Source: Secundilactobacillus mixtipabuli (lineage in GTDB: Bacteria; Bacillota; Bacilli; Lactobacillales; Lactobacillaceae). Taken from it: a DNA stretch of 64,000 nucleotides. The translations under genes and the position numbers were made by a program. Positions 43,674 to 53,646 of the stretch are shown piece by piece; position 1 is the stretch's first letter, and each line of letters starts with the position of its first letter. Where the stretch lies: positions 1 to 64,000 of the forward strand of contig NZ_BCMF01000002.1 in assembly GCF_002217925.1 (NCBI RefSeq). Reading direction: 5' to 3'. The notes under the pieces are model-generated. The model made no database searches. It was not told the origin of the DNA and saw only the letters and a list, made by a program, of their open reading frames with translations.

Positions 43674-44285
43674 TTAATCTGTCAATCCGCTTTGGGGAAC
43701 CCAAGCATTATACGTTTCAATCGTTTTGGGATAAATCCGCTGATTGTTCTCTAGCAGATAAGCCAGCGTGTGTTTGGTCTGATAAGCCACAGCCAGTTCA
43801 AGACTTTGTGACGTCAACAGACGTGCTTTTTCAACACCATCAAAATCACGGCCAGGTTCAATATAATCAGCCATATAAATGATCTGTGCTAATTTAGTCA
43901 TATAATGGTTGCCAGTCGTATGGTAACGCACCGCATTTAAAATATCTTCATCTTCAATGCCCAACTCAGCCTTGATCAGTTCCGCACCGACCACGCCATG
44001 CCAAATAGCGTTATTCCAGTTTACGAGTTCTGGATCTAACTGGTAGTGATGGATGGCTTCGATGAAGTCCTTATCGGGTCGCTGTTTGGCGTAATCATGT
44101 ACCAACCCTGCAATTGACGCTTTTTCGACATCAACACCATATTGCTGTGCTAATTGAATGGCGGTCTGTTCCACACGTTGAACGTGTTCGAACCGAGCGG
44201 GCTTCAACTGCTTTGAAATTTTGGCCAGTAACTGATCACGGCTATCAGTGGTATACCGTCCCGTATACGTGACTTTTTCACTCAT
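43674..44285 (-). CDS. yqeK: HD-domain diadenosine tetraphosphatase YqeK
   Basis: A 203-residue HD-domain hydrolase that cleaves Ap4A symmetrically in relatives. Metal ligands are in RFEHVQRVEQTAIQLA, IAGLVHDYAKQRP, IWHGVVGAELI and VRYHTTGNHYMTKLAQIIYMADYIE. The ATG at 44285 lies 8 bp inside the end of nadD, with AAGGAGCG upstream; the longer ORF to 44324 is rejected. Confidence 0.95.
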   Translation of the reverse strand: MSEKVTYTGRYTTDSRDQLLAKISKQLKPARFEHVQRVEQTAIQLAQQYGVDVEKASIAGLVHDYAKQRPDKDFIEAIHHYQLDPELVNWNNAIWHGVVGAELIKAELGIEDEDILNAVRYHTTGNHYMTKLAQIIYMADYIEPGRDFDGVEKARLLTSQSLELAVAYQTKHTLAYLLENNQRIYPKTIETYNAWVPQSGLTD

Positions 44286-44910
44286 GATATAATTGTCGCT
44301 CCTTAATATACCTTGCAACAGCATCTTTCACAAAGTACCGAATAGATTGTCCCTGCCTGATTCGGCTTCGAATCATTGAGGAACTGATATCAATTCGTGG
44401 GATATCAACCCAGAGAACTGGGTACTTAGAGGTTACTGGATAGTCTTCACGCCGAACGCCAACAAATTGGACCAGTTTAACAAGCTCATCGATTCGGTGC
44501 CATTTTGGCAGATAATCAACCATGTCGCCACCAATAATAAAGTAATAGTCATTCTCTGGGTGCTTTCGCTTTAATTCCAGCATCGTATCATACGTATAAC
44601 TGATACCGCCCCGCTGCACTTCCGCTAACTCGATCCCAAAATCAGGATTGCCCGCGATCGTGTCTGAAACCATCTTAACGCGGTCCGCGGCATCAATTGC
44701 GACTTTGCGATCCACGTGTGGCGGATTAGCATCTGGCATAAAGAGTACCCGATCAAGACCTAACTGAGTCATGACCTGATCAGCAACGATTAAATGCCCA
44801 ATGTGGGGTGGATTAAACGTTCCACCAAGAATACCAATTCTTTTCTTACTGACAGTGGCTGCTAACTGTTCAACAACCTTAGTCGCTGTTTGCTCGACTA
44901 CCTTAACCAT
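44278..44910 (-). CDS. nadD: nicotinate-nucleotide adenylyltransferase
   Basis: Forms NaAD from NaMN and ATP in NAD synthesis, 210 residues. Motifs: GILGGTFNPPHIGHLIVADQ (dinucleotide-binding HxGH), and the C-terminal RIDISSSMIRSRIRQG (SxxxxR). An extra N-terminal segment of about 22 residues (MVKVVEQTATKVVEQLA...) precedes the first strand; it is seen in other lactobacillar NadD proteins. Confidence 0.96.
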   Translation of the reverse strand: MVKVVEQTATKVVEQLAATVSKKRIGILGGTFNPPHIGHLIVADQVMTQLGLDRVLFMPDANPPHVDRKVAIDAADRVKMVSDTIAGNPDFGIELAEVQRGGISYTYDTMLELKRKHPENDYYFIIGGDMVDYLPKWHRIDELVKLVQFVGVRREDYPVTSKYPVLWVDIPRIDISSSMIRSRIRQGQSIRYFVKDAVARYIKERQLYHE

Positions 44911-44939
44911 CGTGATTTCCCCTTACTAAAGAAAATAAA

Positions 44940-45254
44940 TTATGCTAATTTTTCAACTTGTAATGAAAGATCCTGATATTTTTCCTCAGATGCCGGTTGG
45001 AACAAGACTAATACCCGGCCAATGGTTTGAACAACTTGAATCGGTGAATTACCTTCAATATAGGCTTGAACTTCTTCAACCGTTTCGTCAGCGCTTTGCT
45101 GCAAGTTGATTTTAATCAGTTCACGTTTTTGAAGTGCACCGTCCAACTGTGCTAACCAAGTTTGGTTAAGTCCGTTTTTACCGACAGAAAAGATGGGACT
45201 TAAATGATGTGCTTGAGCACGTAAAAATCGTTTTTGTTTACCTTTTAAATTCAA
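44940..45254 (-). CDS. yhbY: CRM-domain RNA-binding protein YhbY
   Basis: A 104-residue ribosome-assembly RNA-binding protein with KQKRFLRAQAHHLSPIFSVGKNGL at the N terminus and the GNSPIQVVQTIGRVLVLF strand. Associates with pre-50S particles in relatives. Start is TTG eight bases after GGAG. Located 12 bp after yqeH. Confidence 0.95.
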   Translation of the reverse strand: MNLKGKQKRFLRAQAHHLSPIFSVGKNGLNQTWLAQLDGALQKRELIKINLQQSADETVEEVQAYIEGNSPIQVVQTIGRVLVLFQPASEEKYQDLSLQVEKLA

Positions 45255-45266
45255 ATTAATTTCTCC

Positions 45267-46406
45267 TTATATCATTGCTCTACGAACAACCACACCGACA
45301 CCTTCGGGCGCATAGCCCGCTACAACAACATCAGCTGGAACGGTGATCCAGCCTAAACCCTCGAATACTAAATCACTTTTTTCAGTGATTTTAAATTCAT
45401 GTCTTACCAAAGGCGGCAAGTCGTTATCCGGACTCTCTGGTGGTGTCAGCAGATCACCAACATGCTTACTATAGAAGTTATCGGCGTTCTCCAGTTTAGT
45501 TCGGTGCAATGGCAAATTGTTTTCCACGTACACAGTGAAGCCGTGTTTAGGACCAGCAACATAATCAAACCGCGCAACACCGGCCAAGAAAACCGTCTGC
45601 TGATCGTTTAACTGATAAACTTTGGGCTTGATCTGTTTTTGCGGGGTCACAATCTTTAATTCTTTACCTGATAAATAATGCGCCATTTGTGATGGGTGAA
45701 TAATCCCTGGGGTATCCACTAAAACATGGTCATCGCCCAATGGAATCTCAATTTTATCAAGGGTCGTTCCTGGAAAACGAGAAGTCGTAATAACGTCTTT
45801 GGCACCAGTACTACGACGAATAATTTGGTTGATCAACGTCGACTTACCAACGTTAGTCACACCAACGATATAAACATCGCGGCCCTCACGGTGCTTCTCA
45901 ACTTTATCCAAGAATTGATCCACCGACTGGTTGGTTTTAGCCGACAGTAACGAAACATCAATTGGCCGAAGTCCTTGTTCATTAGCCCGTTGACGTAACC
46001 AGTCACGCAGCTTTGAACGGCGCAAAGAACTAGGGAGCAAATCTTCCTTATTTCCTACCAGCATCACGGGATTATCCCCAACAAAACGGTGCAGCCCCGG
46101 GATGATTGACCCGTTAAAGTCAAAAATATCCACCACATAAACGATCAGGGCGTTGGCATCCCGAATTTGTGTCAGCAAACGCAGAAAATCATCGTCGGTC
46201 AAGCCGACGGGGACAATTTCGTTGTAATGTCGCAATCTAAAACAGCGTTGACAGTAAAGTTCGCCCGTTTCCAACCCCTTATCAAGCGCAGACTGCGGCG
46301 TATAACCGGGCTTGTTCTTATCAGTGGTTTGAATTTGGGCGCCGCATCCAATACAAAAAACGGCTTCGCCATCAACTAATACTTCATCTTTATTTGTTTC
46401 GCTCAT
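45267..46406 (-). CDS. yqeH: circularly permuted ribosome-biogenesis GTPase YqeH
   Basis: A 379-residue GTPase for 30S assembly. The N-terminal zinc finger (FCIGCGAQIQ and YCQRCFRLRHY) is followed by permuted G motifs: G4 LVGNKEDLLP, G5 VSLLSAKTN, G1 IVGVTNVGKSTLINQII, G2/G3 FPGTTLDKIEIP and LVDTPGI. It overlaps the yqeG gene by 17 bp. Confidence 0.96.
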   Translation of the reverse strand: MSETNKDEVLVDGEAVFCIGCGAQIQTTDKNKPGYTPQSALDKGLETGELYCQRCFRLRHYNEIVPVGLTDDDFLRLLTQIRDANALIVYVVDIFDFNGSIIPGLHRFVGDNPVMLVGNKEDLLPSSLRRSKLRDWLRQRANEQGLRPIDVSLLSAKTNQSVDQFLDKVEKHREGRDVYIVGVTNVGKSTLINQIIRRSTGAKDVITTSRFPGTTLDKIEIPLGDDHVLVDTPGIIHPSQMAHYLSGKELKIVTPQKQIKPKVYQLNDQQTVFLAGVARFDYVAGPKHGFTVYVENNLPLHRTKLENADNFYSKHVGDLLTPPESPDNDLPPLVRHEFKITEKSDLVFEGLGWITVPADVVVAGYAPEGVGVVVRRAMI

Positions 46407-46932
46407 TGATTAAGTCCTTTCGAAACTTGAGTTCTGGGTGTTTTTTGCGGATTGCGTGCATCACAAATCGTTCGAAGAACCGATTGATTTTTGTATTCCA
46501 CGCATCGCTTTCAATAATTGGCTTGACCAAAATACTTGGGATACCGCTGAAGTTTGCTGCAGCGACATCCGTCAGCAATTGATCACCAACCATCACAACC
46601 TCTTCTTTAGTGACATGATATTGACGCATCGCCCGCCGAATACCACCCGAAAATGGTTTTAGCGCGCGTGAAATAAAGGGAAGCTGTAACGAGGCCACCG
46701 CTTTTTTAACCCGACGATGGGAATTGTTTGACACAACCACCAACTGAATGTTTTCGCGCTCCAGTGATGTCATCCATTCTCGGAGCTCTTCGGTCCCATA
46801 AGGATTATTCCATGCAATTAGGGTGTTATCAAGATCTGTCAAAACGACTTTGATCCCTAAGCGTTTTAGTTCTTTAGGGTTAATATCATAGGTCGCGTTG
46901 ATCATCCAAGTTGGTGTCAATCGTGCTAACAT
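46390..46932 (-). CDS. yqeG: HAD-superfamily phosphatase YqeG
   Basis: A 180-residue subfamily IIIA HAD phosphatase with the nucleophile motif VVLTDLDNTLIAWNN, motif II VVVSNNSHRR and motif III VGDQLLTDVAAAN. Related to PGP phosphatases (Gep4). First gene of the yqeG-to-yqeM operon; GGAG RBS before the ATG at 46932. Confidence 0.95.
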   Translation of the reverse strand: MLARLTPTWMINATYDINPKELKRLGIKVVLTDLDNTLIAWNNPYGTEELREWMTSLERENIQLVVVSNNSHRRVKKAVASLQLPFISRALKPFSGGIRRAMRQYHVTKEEVVMVGDQLLTDVAAANFSGIPSILVKPIIESDAWNTKINRFFERFVMHAIRKKHPELKFRKDLINERNK

Positions 46933-47021
46933 TTACAAACTCCTTTATTCTATACTGAAAGTTTATTATACGAGATTTTTACCGACATTACTACGATTAT
47001 GGTACATCTCTCTCGAATAAA

Positions 47022-47060
47022 ACAAAAACGAGGTTGGAAGTCTCCATCCAGCCTCGTTTA
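47022..47060 (-). terminator. infC-rpmI-rplT operon terminator
   Basis: Minus-strand AAACGAGGCTGGA pairs with TCCAACCTCGTTT (one G-U) and is followed by TTGTTTTATT. Confidence 0.85.
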
Positions 47061-47068
47061 GGTTTAAA

Positions 47069-47422
47069 TTATAATGCTTTTTTTGCTTCGTCAGCTAATG
47101 CCTTGAAAGCATCTGCATCGTTCACAGCTAAGTCAGCCAGCATCTTGCGGTTAACTTCAATGTTAGCTTGCTTCAAGCCAAACATCATCTTGCTGTAGCT
47201 TAAATCGTTTAAACGGGCTGCAGCGTTGATCCGGGCGATCCAAAGACGACGGAAGTTACGCTTGTTTGCCTTCCGGTCACGGTAGGCATATTGGCGACCC
47301 TTCATTACTTGGTCCTTAGCAACCTTAAACAAACGGTGCTTTGAACCACGGTAACCTTTAGCTAATTTAAGAATCTTTTTGTGACGTGCGCGTGTAACTG
47401 TTCCACCTTTTACTCGTGGCAT
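47069..47422 (-). CDS. rplT: 50S ribosomal protein L20
   Basis: A 117-residue early-assembly rRNA-binding protein that in Firmicutes also represses its own operon through a leader RNA. It opens [20 protein letters not shown] and contains [20 protein letters not shown]. Third gene of infC-rpmI-rplT. Confidence 0.98.
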   Translation of the reverse strand: MPRVKGGTVTRARHKKILKLAKGYRGSKHRLFKVAKDQVMKGRQYAYRDRKANKRNFRRLWIARINAAARLNDLSYSKMMFGLKQANIEVNRKMLADLAVNDADAFKALADEAKKAL

Positions 47423-47494
47423 ATTGATTTCCTCCTAATACTTACGGTTATCATCGTTTGAAAAACGATTAGAGTGTTGAAACGACTTTCCGAA

Positions 47495-47692
47495 TTACTT
47501 TTGCAGTAATTGACGATAAGTTTTCTTAATCGTGTTCGATTTCATCATTGAAGTCCCACGTAATTGACGACGTTGCTTCTTGGTCTTACCGTGGAAACGG
47601 TGACTCGTGTAAGCACTCGCACTCTTAATGCCGCCCTTAGCAGTTACTTTAAAACGCTTGGCACTGGCGCGGTTTGTCTTCATCTTTGGCAT
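47495..47692 (-). CDS. rpmI: 50S ribosomal protein L35
   Basis: A 65-residue basic protein starting [20 protein letters not shown], the family signature. Second gene of the infC operon, 30 bp after infC. Confidence 0.98.
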   Translation of the reverse strand: MPKMKTNRASAKRFKVTAKGGIKSASAYTSHRFHGKTKKQRRQLRGTSMMKSNTIKKTYRQLLQK

Positions 47693-47722
47693 AATCGAAA
47701 ATCCTCCTCAAATACTAAACAA

Positions 47723-48244
47723 CTAGTTTTCGTTTTTTGGTGCAAGCATCAAAAACATGCTCCGTCCGTCCATCTTTGGACGTTGTTCAACGGTGGCAAC
47801 ATCGCTTGTTTCTTCAGCCATCCGGTTCAAAACTTCGCGGCCAATCTCTTTATGAGTAATGGCACGACCCTTAAATCGAATTGAGACACGAACTTTTTCA
47901 CCCTTGCCCAGGAACTTCTTAGCGTTCTTAAGCTTAGTATTGAAATCGTTCGTATCAATAGATGGGCTTAAGCGAACTTCCTTAATGCTAACGACCTTTT
48001 GCTTCTTGCGAGCTTCACGCTGCTTCTTTTGCATATCGAAACGGTACTTCCCGTAATCCATAATCCGGGCAACCGGTGGCTTTGCTTTCGCTGCCACAAT
48101 AACGAGATCCAAATCAGCATCTTCAGCCAGCTGAAGCGCATCCTGCTTACTCTTAATGCCCAGTTGTTCGCCATCATTACCGATCAACCGTACTTCGCGA
48201 GCGCGGATTCCTTCGTTAACCATCATATCGTTTGCTATGGTCAT
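47723..48244 (-). CDS. infC: translation initiation factor IF-3
   Basis: A 173-residue initiation factor that keeps 30S subunits free and proofreads the start codon. The N-terminal domain has [18 protein letters not shown] and the linker [20 protein letters not shown]; the C-terminal domain has [20 protein letters not shown] and [19 protein letters not shown]. An ATG at 48244 follows GGAGG by only three bases. The rare ATT start used by many infC genes is not seen here. Confidence 0.97.
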   Translation of the reverse strand: MTIANDMMVNEGIRAREVRLIGNDGEQLGIKSKQDALQLAEDADLDLVIVAAKAKPPVARIMDYGKYRFDMQKKQREARKKQKVVSIKEVRLSPSIDTNDFNTKLKNAKKFLGKGEKVRVSIRFKGRAITHKEIGREVLNRMAEETSDVATVEQRPKMDGRSMFLMLAPKNEN

Positions 48245-48249
48245 TCACC

Positions 48250-48422
48250 TCCGAGTGAGTTTAAAAACAATCAAAAGTAAGTCTTACCCAAACAAATAAC
48301 GGGCACGCAATGCGCACCCGTTAAATACCCAAACCTTTCTCAGGCTTGGTTTATTTACGTATCGGCCAGGCAGCGTTAACCACGAGGCGAGAAGCGGGTG
48401 CTTCTACTTACATTTTTTCAAC
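48250..48422 (-). ncRNA. L20-type leader of the infC operon
   Basis: The 180-base leader contains the Gram-positive infC-leader segment AGCACCCGCTTCTCGCC (about 48393-48409), a mid hairpin AAACC...GGTTT, and a 12-bp hairpin AACGGGTGCGCA / TGCGTGCCCGTT (48298-48322) followed by TTATTTGTTTG, acting as terminator. In related bacteria L20 binds this leader to cause termination. Identification is by position and pattern. Confidence 0.75.
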
Positions 48423-48428
48423 TCAACC

Positions 48429-48457
48429 AATATACCATGACATGATATATCTGTCAA
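48429..48457 (-). promoter_or_regulatory. infC operon promoter
   Basis: Minus-strand TTGACA (48457-48452), 17-bp spacer, TATATT (48434-48429). Transcription would start near 48422, at the beginning of the leader. Confidence 0.8.
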
Positions 48458-48528
48458 ATCACTTGGCTTTAAGCTCACGAATAATAAGTATAGCTTATTT
48501 ATTTCGTGTGTCAAGCCGGTTTTAACAT

Positions 48529-50466
48529 TTAGTTATTACTATAATTAGCAATATCCTTCAAAATTTCCTTTTCGAAGTCATCAGCACTCATTGATTCACT
48601 ATTCTGCTCACCATATTTACGAACACTGACAGCTTTGTCGGCCATTTCTTGATCCCCAACAACTAAGGTGTATGGAATCTTGTGTGTTTGAGCATCACGA
48701 ATCAAGTAGTTCATCTTTTCACCACGGTGATCAACTTCGGCACGGACACCAGCAGCCATTAATTGCTTGCTGAGACTTTCAGCATATTTACCATGCTTGT
48801 TGTCACTAACTGGGATGATCTTAACTTGCTTTGGTGCCAACCAAGTTGGGAAAGCACCCTTGTAAATTTCAGTTAAGTAAGCAATGAACCGTTCCATCGT
48901 ACCAACGATCCCACGGTGAATCATAACTGGACGGTGATCTTCACCATCGGCACCAACGTACTTCAAATCGAAGCGGTCTGGCAGCATGAAGTCCAATTGA
49001 ATGGTTGACATGGTTTCGTCGTTACCTAAAGCAGTCTTAGTTTGGATATCCAACTTAGGACCGTAAAAGGCAGCTTCACCTTCTGCTTCGTAGTAGTCAA
49101 GGCCAAGGTCATCCATGGCACCCTTCAGCATAGTTTGACTGCGGTTCCACATTTCGTCATCATCGAAGTACTTTTCAGTGTTCTCAGGGTCACGATATGA
49201 AAGACGGAAGCTGTAATCGTTGATGTTGAAGTCCTTGTAGACATCCATGATCAAAGTCAAAATCTTCTTGAATTCGTCTTGAACTTGATCCAAGGCAACG
49301 AAGGTGTGACCATCGTTCAAAGTCATTTCACGGACACGTTGCAAACCGGATAAGGCACCTGATTTTTCGTAACGGTGCATCATCCCAAGTTCAGCGATCC
49401 GTAATGGCAATTCACGGTATGAACGAATATGGTGGTTGTAAATTTGAATATGGCTTGGGCAGTTCATTGGTCGCAATTCAAGCATTTCACCATCACCCAT
49501 GTCCATTGGTGGGAACATGTCTTCGCGATAGTGAGCCCAGTGACCTGAAGTCTTGTAAAGATCAAGGTTAGCTAGGACTGGGGTGTAGACGTGCTTGTAA
49601 CCATCAGCAACTTCCTTATCGATGATGTAACGTTCGATAGTCCGTCGAATAGTAGCACCGTTTGGCATCCAGTAAGGTAAACCGGCACCAACTTTAGGAT
49701 CAACGAAGAACAAGTCCAAATCGTTACCAATCACACGGTGGTCATGTTCACGGGCTTCTTGACGAGCTTGTAAGTCAGCATCAAGATCAGTTTGCTTGTA
49801 AAATGCGGTACCGTAGATCCGTTGCAGCATTGGGTTGGATGACTTACCTTCAAAGTAAGCACCGGCAACTGATAATAGACGGAAGAACTTGATATCGCCA
49901 GTGTTGGCAAAGCTAACACCGCTAGCCAAGACCTGAACACCGTCAATTTCGTAGAATGGAAATTCTGCTTCATCGCTGTCTTCAACAAGCTTAGCTTCGT
50001 ATGAAGTACCTTCAAGCTTCTTCAAAGCATCTGCTTTGCTTAAACGCACGTGCTTGATAGCCAGCTTCTGGTTGATAAAGGCTTGAACCTTATCAGCAAT
50101 GGCTGGTAGTGAATCAACACTGACTTGACCGTCTTCCTTATCGGTATCAACGTAAAAGCCGTTTTCGTCACCAACTTCTTCACCAAATTGAATTGATGGG
50201 AAGCTTTCCTTCAAAGCCACCTTAGTTAATAAGGCAACGGATTGACGTAATACTGCCAAACCGTCTTTACTGTCCTTGGTGACGATTTCGATCTTACCGT
50301 CATGCTTCAAAGGTGCGTTTAAATCAATCAGCTTGCCGTCTAACTTACCGGCAACAGCCTTTTTAGCTAAACTAATAGCGATTGATTGGGCAACATCTTT
50401 GGTTGTTGCTTCGGCATCAAACTGTTTCTTTTTGCCATCTGGGAATTCAATCGTAATATCTGCCAT
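48529..50466 (-). CDS. thrS: threonyl-tRNA synthetase
   Basis: A 645-residue class II enzyme charging tRNA-Thr. N-terminal TGS domain ([23 protein letters not shown]), editing N2 domain with the SFAN-like [14 protein letters not shown] and YGTAFYKQ-like [14 protein letters not shown], catalytic core with motif 2 and zinc ligand in [13 protein letters not shown], and anticodon-binding C terminus. Preceded by a Thr T-box. Confidence 0.97.
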   Translation of the reverse strand: MADITIEFPDGKKKQFDAEATTKDVAQSIAISLAKKAVAGKLDGKLIDLNAPLKHDGKIEIVTKDSKDGLAVLRQSVALLTKVALKESFPSIQFGEEVGDENGFYVDTDKEDGQVSVDSLPAIADKVQAFINQKLAIKHVRLSKADALKKLEGTSYEAKLVEDSDEAEFPFYEIDGVQVLASGVSFANTGDIKFFRLLSVAGAYFEGKSSNPMLQRIYGTAFYKQTDLDADLQARQEAREHDHRVIGNDLDLFFVDPKVGAGLPYWMPNGATIRRTIERYIIDKEVADGYKHVYTPVLANLDLYKTSGHWAHYREDMFPPMDMGDGEMLELRPMNCPSHIQIYNHHIRSYRELPLRIAELGMMHRYEKSGALSGLQRVREMTLNDGHTFVALDQVQDEFKKILTLIMDVYKDFNINDYSFRLSYRDPENTEKYFDDDEMWNRSQTMLKGAMDDLGLDYYEAEGEAAFYGPKLDIQTKTALGNDETMSTIQLDFMLPDRFDLKYVGADGEDHRPVMIHRGIVGTMERFIAYLTEIYKGAFPTWLAPKQVKIIPVSDNKHGKYAESLSKQLMAAGVRAEVDHRGEKMNYLIRDAQTHKIPYTLVVGDQEMADKAVSVRKYGEQNSESMSADDFEKEILKDIANYSNN

Positions 50467-50524
50467 TCTACTCTTCTCCTCTATTTACATTTTTAAATAT
50501 TGAAAACCACCAACCCGTGAAACT

Positions 50525-50784
50525 AAAAAATCCCGGCATGCACACTACTGTACATACCGGGACGTCTCTACGCGGTTCCACCCGAAATTCATCTGATTCA
50601 TACTGCGAACCAAACCTTCATTCAGTGATAACGGGACAGCCGATGCGGTATTATCCACCGCACATTCGAGAAAGTGGTAACTTAGGATCACTCACAAAGC
50701 ACTTCCAGAAGTGGTGCTTCTCTCTTGGAGAGTTCAACTAAATCTTGTCTTTCAAACATTTAAAATTCTTTGAATTTGATTACA
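50525..50784 (-). ncRNA. T-box leader of thrS, tRNA-Thr type
   Basis: Stem I base GAAAG/CTTTC holds the specifier ACC (50678-50676) followed by A. The T-box core GGGTGGAACCGCG (50583-50571) carries UGGA, suited to discriminator U73. Terminator stem TCCCGG...CCGGGA (50531-50562) followed by TTTTTT. The 5' AGTA motif is less clear here than in the other two leaders. Confidence 0.92.
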
Positions 50785-50790
50785 ATTCAC

Positions 50791-50819
50791 ATTAAACCAC
50801 TTTCAAAAATAAGTGTCAA
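50791..50819 (-). promoter_or_regulatory. thrS promoter
   Basis: Minus-strand TTGACA (50819-50814), 17-bp spacer, TTTAAT (50796-50791), immediately after the dnaI stop codon. Confidence 0.8.
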
Positions 50820-50821
50820 TG

Positions 50822-51748
50822 CTATTTTTGCCGACGGTTTTCACCGATCATCTCAATTTCCTGGGCTAAAAAGCGGATTCGTTCCATTAACCGTTTCGCT
50901 TTTAACGGCTCTACGTCGCCCTTTTGCGTCTCTGCAAGGTGTTCGGTTTCCAACTGCTGCATCGAGAAATTCGACGAGAAGAAAGTCGGTAATTCGTTTT
51001 GCATCCGGTATTCCAAAATCACACCTAAAATATCATCACGGACCCACGCTGACATGGCATCAGCTCCAATATCATCGATCATCAGGATCTGGGCTTGTTT
51101 GACATCGTCTAACCGACCGGCAACCTGATTGCTGGCAATGGCATTCTTCATCTCCACGGCAAAACTGGGAAAATGAACCAAGGTCGTCTTCACACCCATG
51201 TCCGCCAACTGGTTGGCAATGGCACCGAGTAAATAAGTCTTGCCGACACCAAAACTGCCATACAAATAAAGGCCCTGATGGAAATGCTTGCGGTCCTTCG
51301 AATAGGCCTCGATGAAAGCTACGGCTGCCTGCAAAGCCTGGGTTCGGTCTGGATCATTGATAAAATGATCAAAAGTGGCATTTTGAATCAATTTTGGCAT
51401 CATAATCGCGTTAACACGCCGTTTTAATGCCGCCTGTTTTAATTTGGCTTTTTGTTCATCCGTTGGCTGATATGAGACTTCAACCAAGTGGTCGCTTAAA
51501 ACCAGCTGAGGTTCATAGCCGGGAGCAAAAGTCGTTTCGCCCTTGGCTAATTTATTGCGTTCGTTGACATATTCATAGAGTTTAGCTGACGAACGATCAA
51601 TCTGTTCAGCATTTAACTGATCTTCATGTGCCTTCAAAAATGTCTGTACATCAGGATCTTGATACACGGTATTCATCAGCTTTTGGTAATTAGCATTGAG
51701 TTGGTGTTGGTCCATATACCGTTTCATAGACTCACTGATATTTTCCAT
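50822..51748 (-). CDS. dnaI: primosomal protein DnaI (helicase loader)
   Basis: A 308-residue AAA+ ATPase that loads the replicative helicase. The N-terminal helicase-binding domain is followed by Walker A LYGSFGVGKTYLLGAIA, Walker B QILMIDDIGAD and arginine finger region RIRFLAQEIEMIGENRRQK. The ATG at 51748 follows GGAGGTGATT one base after the dnaB stop; the ORF extension to 51763 is rejected. Confidence 0.95.
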   Translation of the reverse strand: MENISESMKRYMDQHQLNANYQKLMNTVYQDPDVQTFLKAHEDQLNAEQIDRSSAKLYEYVNERNKLAKGETTFAPGYEPQLVLSDHLVEVSYQPTDEQKAKLKQAALKRRVNAIMMPKLIQNATFDHFINDPDRTQALQAAVAFIEAYSKDRKHFHQGLYLYGSFGVGKTYLLGAIANQLADMGVKTTLVHFPSFAVEMKNAIASNQVAGRLDDVKQAQILMIDDIGADAMSAWVRDDILGVILEYRMQNELPTFFSSNFSMQQLETEHLAETQKGDVEPLKAKRLMERIRFLAQEIEMIGENRRQK

Positions 51749-51749
51749 A

Positions 51750-53132
51750 CTAATCACCTCCATCCCGCAATTTTTTTAGTTTGTTCAATTGCTCATTGAA
51801 TTGATCTTGATCAGACTGAGTCAGCGTTTTTTTAGCCTTGGGCTGATAGTCATTCTTAGCCCAGTCTGGCAAGGTTTCTTTAATATTCTTCGTACCGCCT
51901 CGGCGACGTGTCGTCTTCGGCTTTGACCGCTCCGTTTTAAATTTACGGATACTTGCTAGCGCGTCCTCTGGAGTCTTCACGCCGTCTTGCGCCCACCGAT
52001 TGGCAATGGTATCCGTCAGCCGTTGAGTAATCGTCGAATTCCCTAGGTCAATCAGCAATTCGTAAATTAAAATATTGATCACTGCACTAGAAAAGATCTG
52101 TTTAGCAGCAATTTGTTCGACGATTCGCTGTTCACCGCTGGCCACATAGCCGCCTTGCTGTTGTCTGATCTGTGCCAGAAACGCCATTGGCTCATACTGC
52201 TTGGCCGCTGCAATTAAGGCAGCTTCTTCACGGCTCTCAGACTGCTTTTTGGTTGCAGTAGTCGGCGTTTTTTGTGACACAACCGGTGTCGTTTGATTCT
52301 GATAGGCAGCCGCGATGGCTCGTTTAAACTGATTTGCATCAAGCTTATTCGTTGCTAAATTAGTGGCATCACCTATGTAGCGTGCCATCTCCGTCTCATC
52401 GATGCCGTAAAGCAGGTGTTCATTGACAATTAACTGGCGATACTGACGAAGATCATTCAAATCAATGTATGACCGTTTGAGCAGTTCAGCTAACAGGCCA
52501 AAATCAAAATCTGGCGCGCTTGGCTGCTCCGGCGTAACTGAACTATCAGCCTGGTCAAATGCCGCCTTAGTGACTTCTATTAACTTGGGCGGCGTCGCAA
52601 TCAGCCGGTTATCTAATGAAAAAACGTCTAAAAATGACTTTGAAATTTCATGCCACTTGTCGCGTTTCAGCTGACGCGGTAAAAAAGCCTGCCGCAGGCG
52701 ATCAAACTGGCGTTCACCCACCACTTCTAACAGCAGTAAGCTAAGCAGATCATCCTTGAAAAACATTTCGCCGCTAACAGGTTGCTGCAGTTCGTAAATA
52801 AGCTCCGGTAGCCGATCAGGCTGATTTTCAAATGTCCGTAACAAACCGGCAGCTTCTAACCGCTGACGTGAAGTTTCCAAGATAGTTGTGCTGATATTTA
52901 ACAGCGCCAGCAAATCAGTATGTGTGAGTTCAACCTTCAAATCTGACGTTAAAGACACTTGTTGCCACATGACCGTCGCAAAACTATAGGCTGAAACGCC
53001 GAGTATCGGCTGATACAAAAGGTCAAGTACACGCCGACGTTCTTCTTGAAGCCGCGTCGTCGAGACGATAGCGACTGCCGTCCTAGGCATCAGTGGTTGC
53101 ATTGAATCCGCCATGATTAAGCCCCGTTTCAT
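51750..53132 (-). CDS. dnaB: replication initiation protein DnaB (Firmicute type)
   Basis: A 460-residue primosome protein with DnaD-like DDBH domains, not the DnaB helicase of E. coli. It acts with DnaD and DnaI at oriC and restart sites. The C-terminal DDBH2 motif YxxxIxxxW-like region is in [19 protein letters not shown]. The ATG at 53132 overlaps the nrdR stop (ATGA); an alternative ATG at 53114 has a weak GGGG RBS. Confidence 0.92.
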   Translation of the reverse strand: MKRGLIMADSMQPLMPRTAVAIVSTTRLQEERRRVLDLLYQPILGVSAYSFATVMWQQVSLTSDLKVELTHTDLLALLNISTTILETSRQRLEAAGLLRTFENQPDRLPELIYELQQPVSGEMFFKDDLLSLLLLEVVGERQFDRLRQAFLPRQLKRDKWHEISKSFLDVFSLDNRLIATPPKLIEVTKAAFDQADSSVTPEQPSAPDFDFGLLAELLKRSYIDLNDLRQYRQLIVNEHLLYGIDETEMARYIGDATNLATNKLDANQFKRAIAAAYQNQTTPVVSQKTPTTATKKQSESREEAALIAAAKQYEPMAFLAQIRQQQGGYVASGEQRIVEQIAAKQIFSSAVINILIYELLIDLGNSTITQRLTDTIANRWAQDGVKTPEDALASIRKFKTERSKPKTTRRRGGTKNIKETLPDWAKNDYQPKAKKTLTQSDQDQFNEQLNKLKKLRDGGD

Positions 53133-53617
53133 TTCTTTTTATCAGAAGAAGTCCCTTTTTTCTTATCCTTGTTCATGACGTCTTTGAGTTCTTCTAAGAA
53201 GACACTCATATCCTTGAATTGGCGGTAAACACTCGCAAAACGAATATACGAAATCTCATCAATATCTGCCAGGCGCTTCATGACATATTCACCAATCAAT
53301 TGACTGGAGACTTCGTTTTCACCTAGCGAACGAACTTCGTTTTCGACTTCATCAACCAGTTTGGTCATCACATCCATGCCAACTGGCCGTTTTTCTGCAG
53401 AGCGAATAATCCCCCGCAAAATCTTTTCGCGGTTGAATTCTTCACGCGTACCGTTTTTCTTGATCACTAATAATGGCGTCGCTTCAATCCGTTCAAAGGT
53501 CGTGAATCGAAAACCGCAATTCTCACATTCACGGCGTCGTCTGATTACTCGGCCTTCATCTGTTGGCCGGCTGTCAACGACCCGTGAGCCATTGTGATGG
53601 CAGTGTGGACAGTGCAT
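53129..53617 (-). CDS. nrdR: transcriptional repressor NrdR
   Basis: A 162-residue regulator of ribonucleotide reductase genes. N-terminal zinc ribbon ([17 protein letters not shown] and [16 protein letters not shown]) and a central ATP-cone ([20 protein letters not shown]). Basic Lys-rich C-terminal tail. No NrdR box was searched for elsewhere. Standard position between coaE and dnaB. Confidence 0.96.
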   Translation of the reverse strand: MHCPHCHHNGSRVVDSRPTDEGRVIRRRRECENCGFRFTTFERIEATPLLVIKKNGTREEFNREKILRGIIRSAEKRPVGMDVMTKLVDEVENEVRSLGENEVSSQLIGEYVMKRLADIDEISYIRFASVYRQFKDMSVFLEELKDVMNKDKKKGTSSDKKK

Positions 53618-53646
53618 AATCTCACCTCTAATTCTTCTCTTACGAT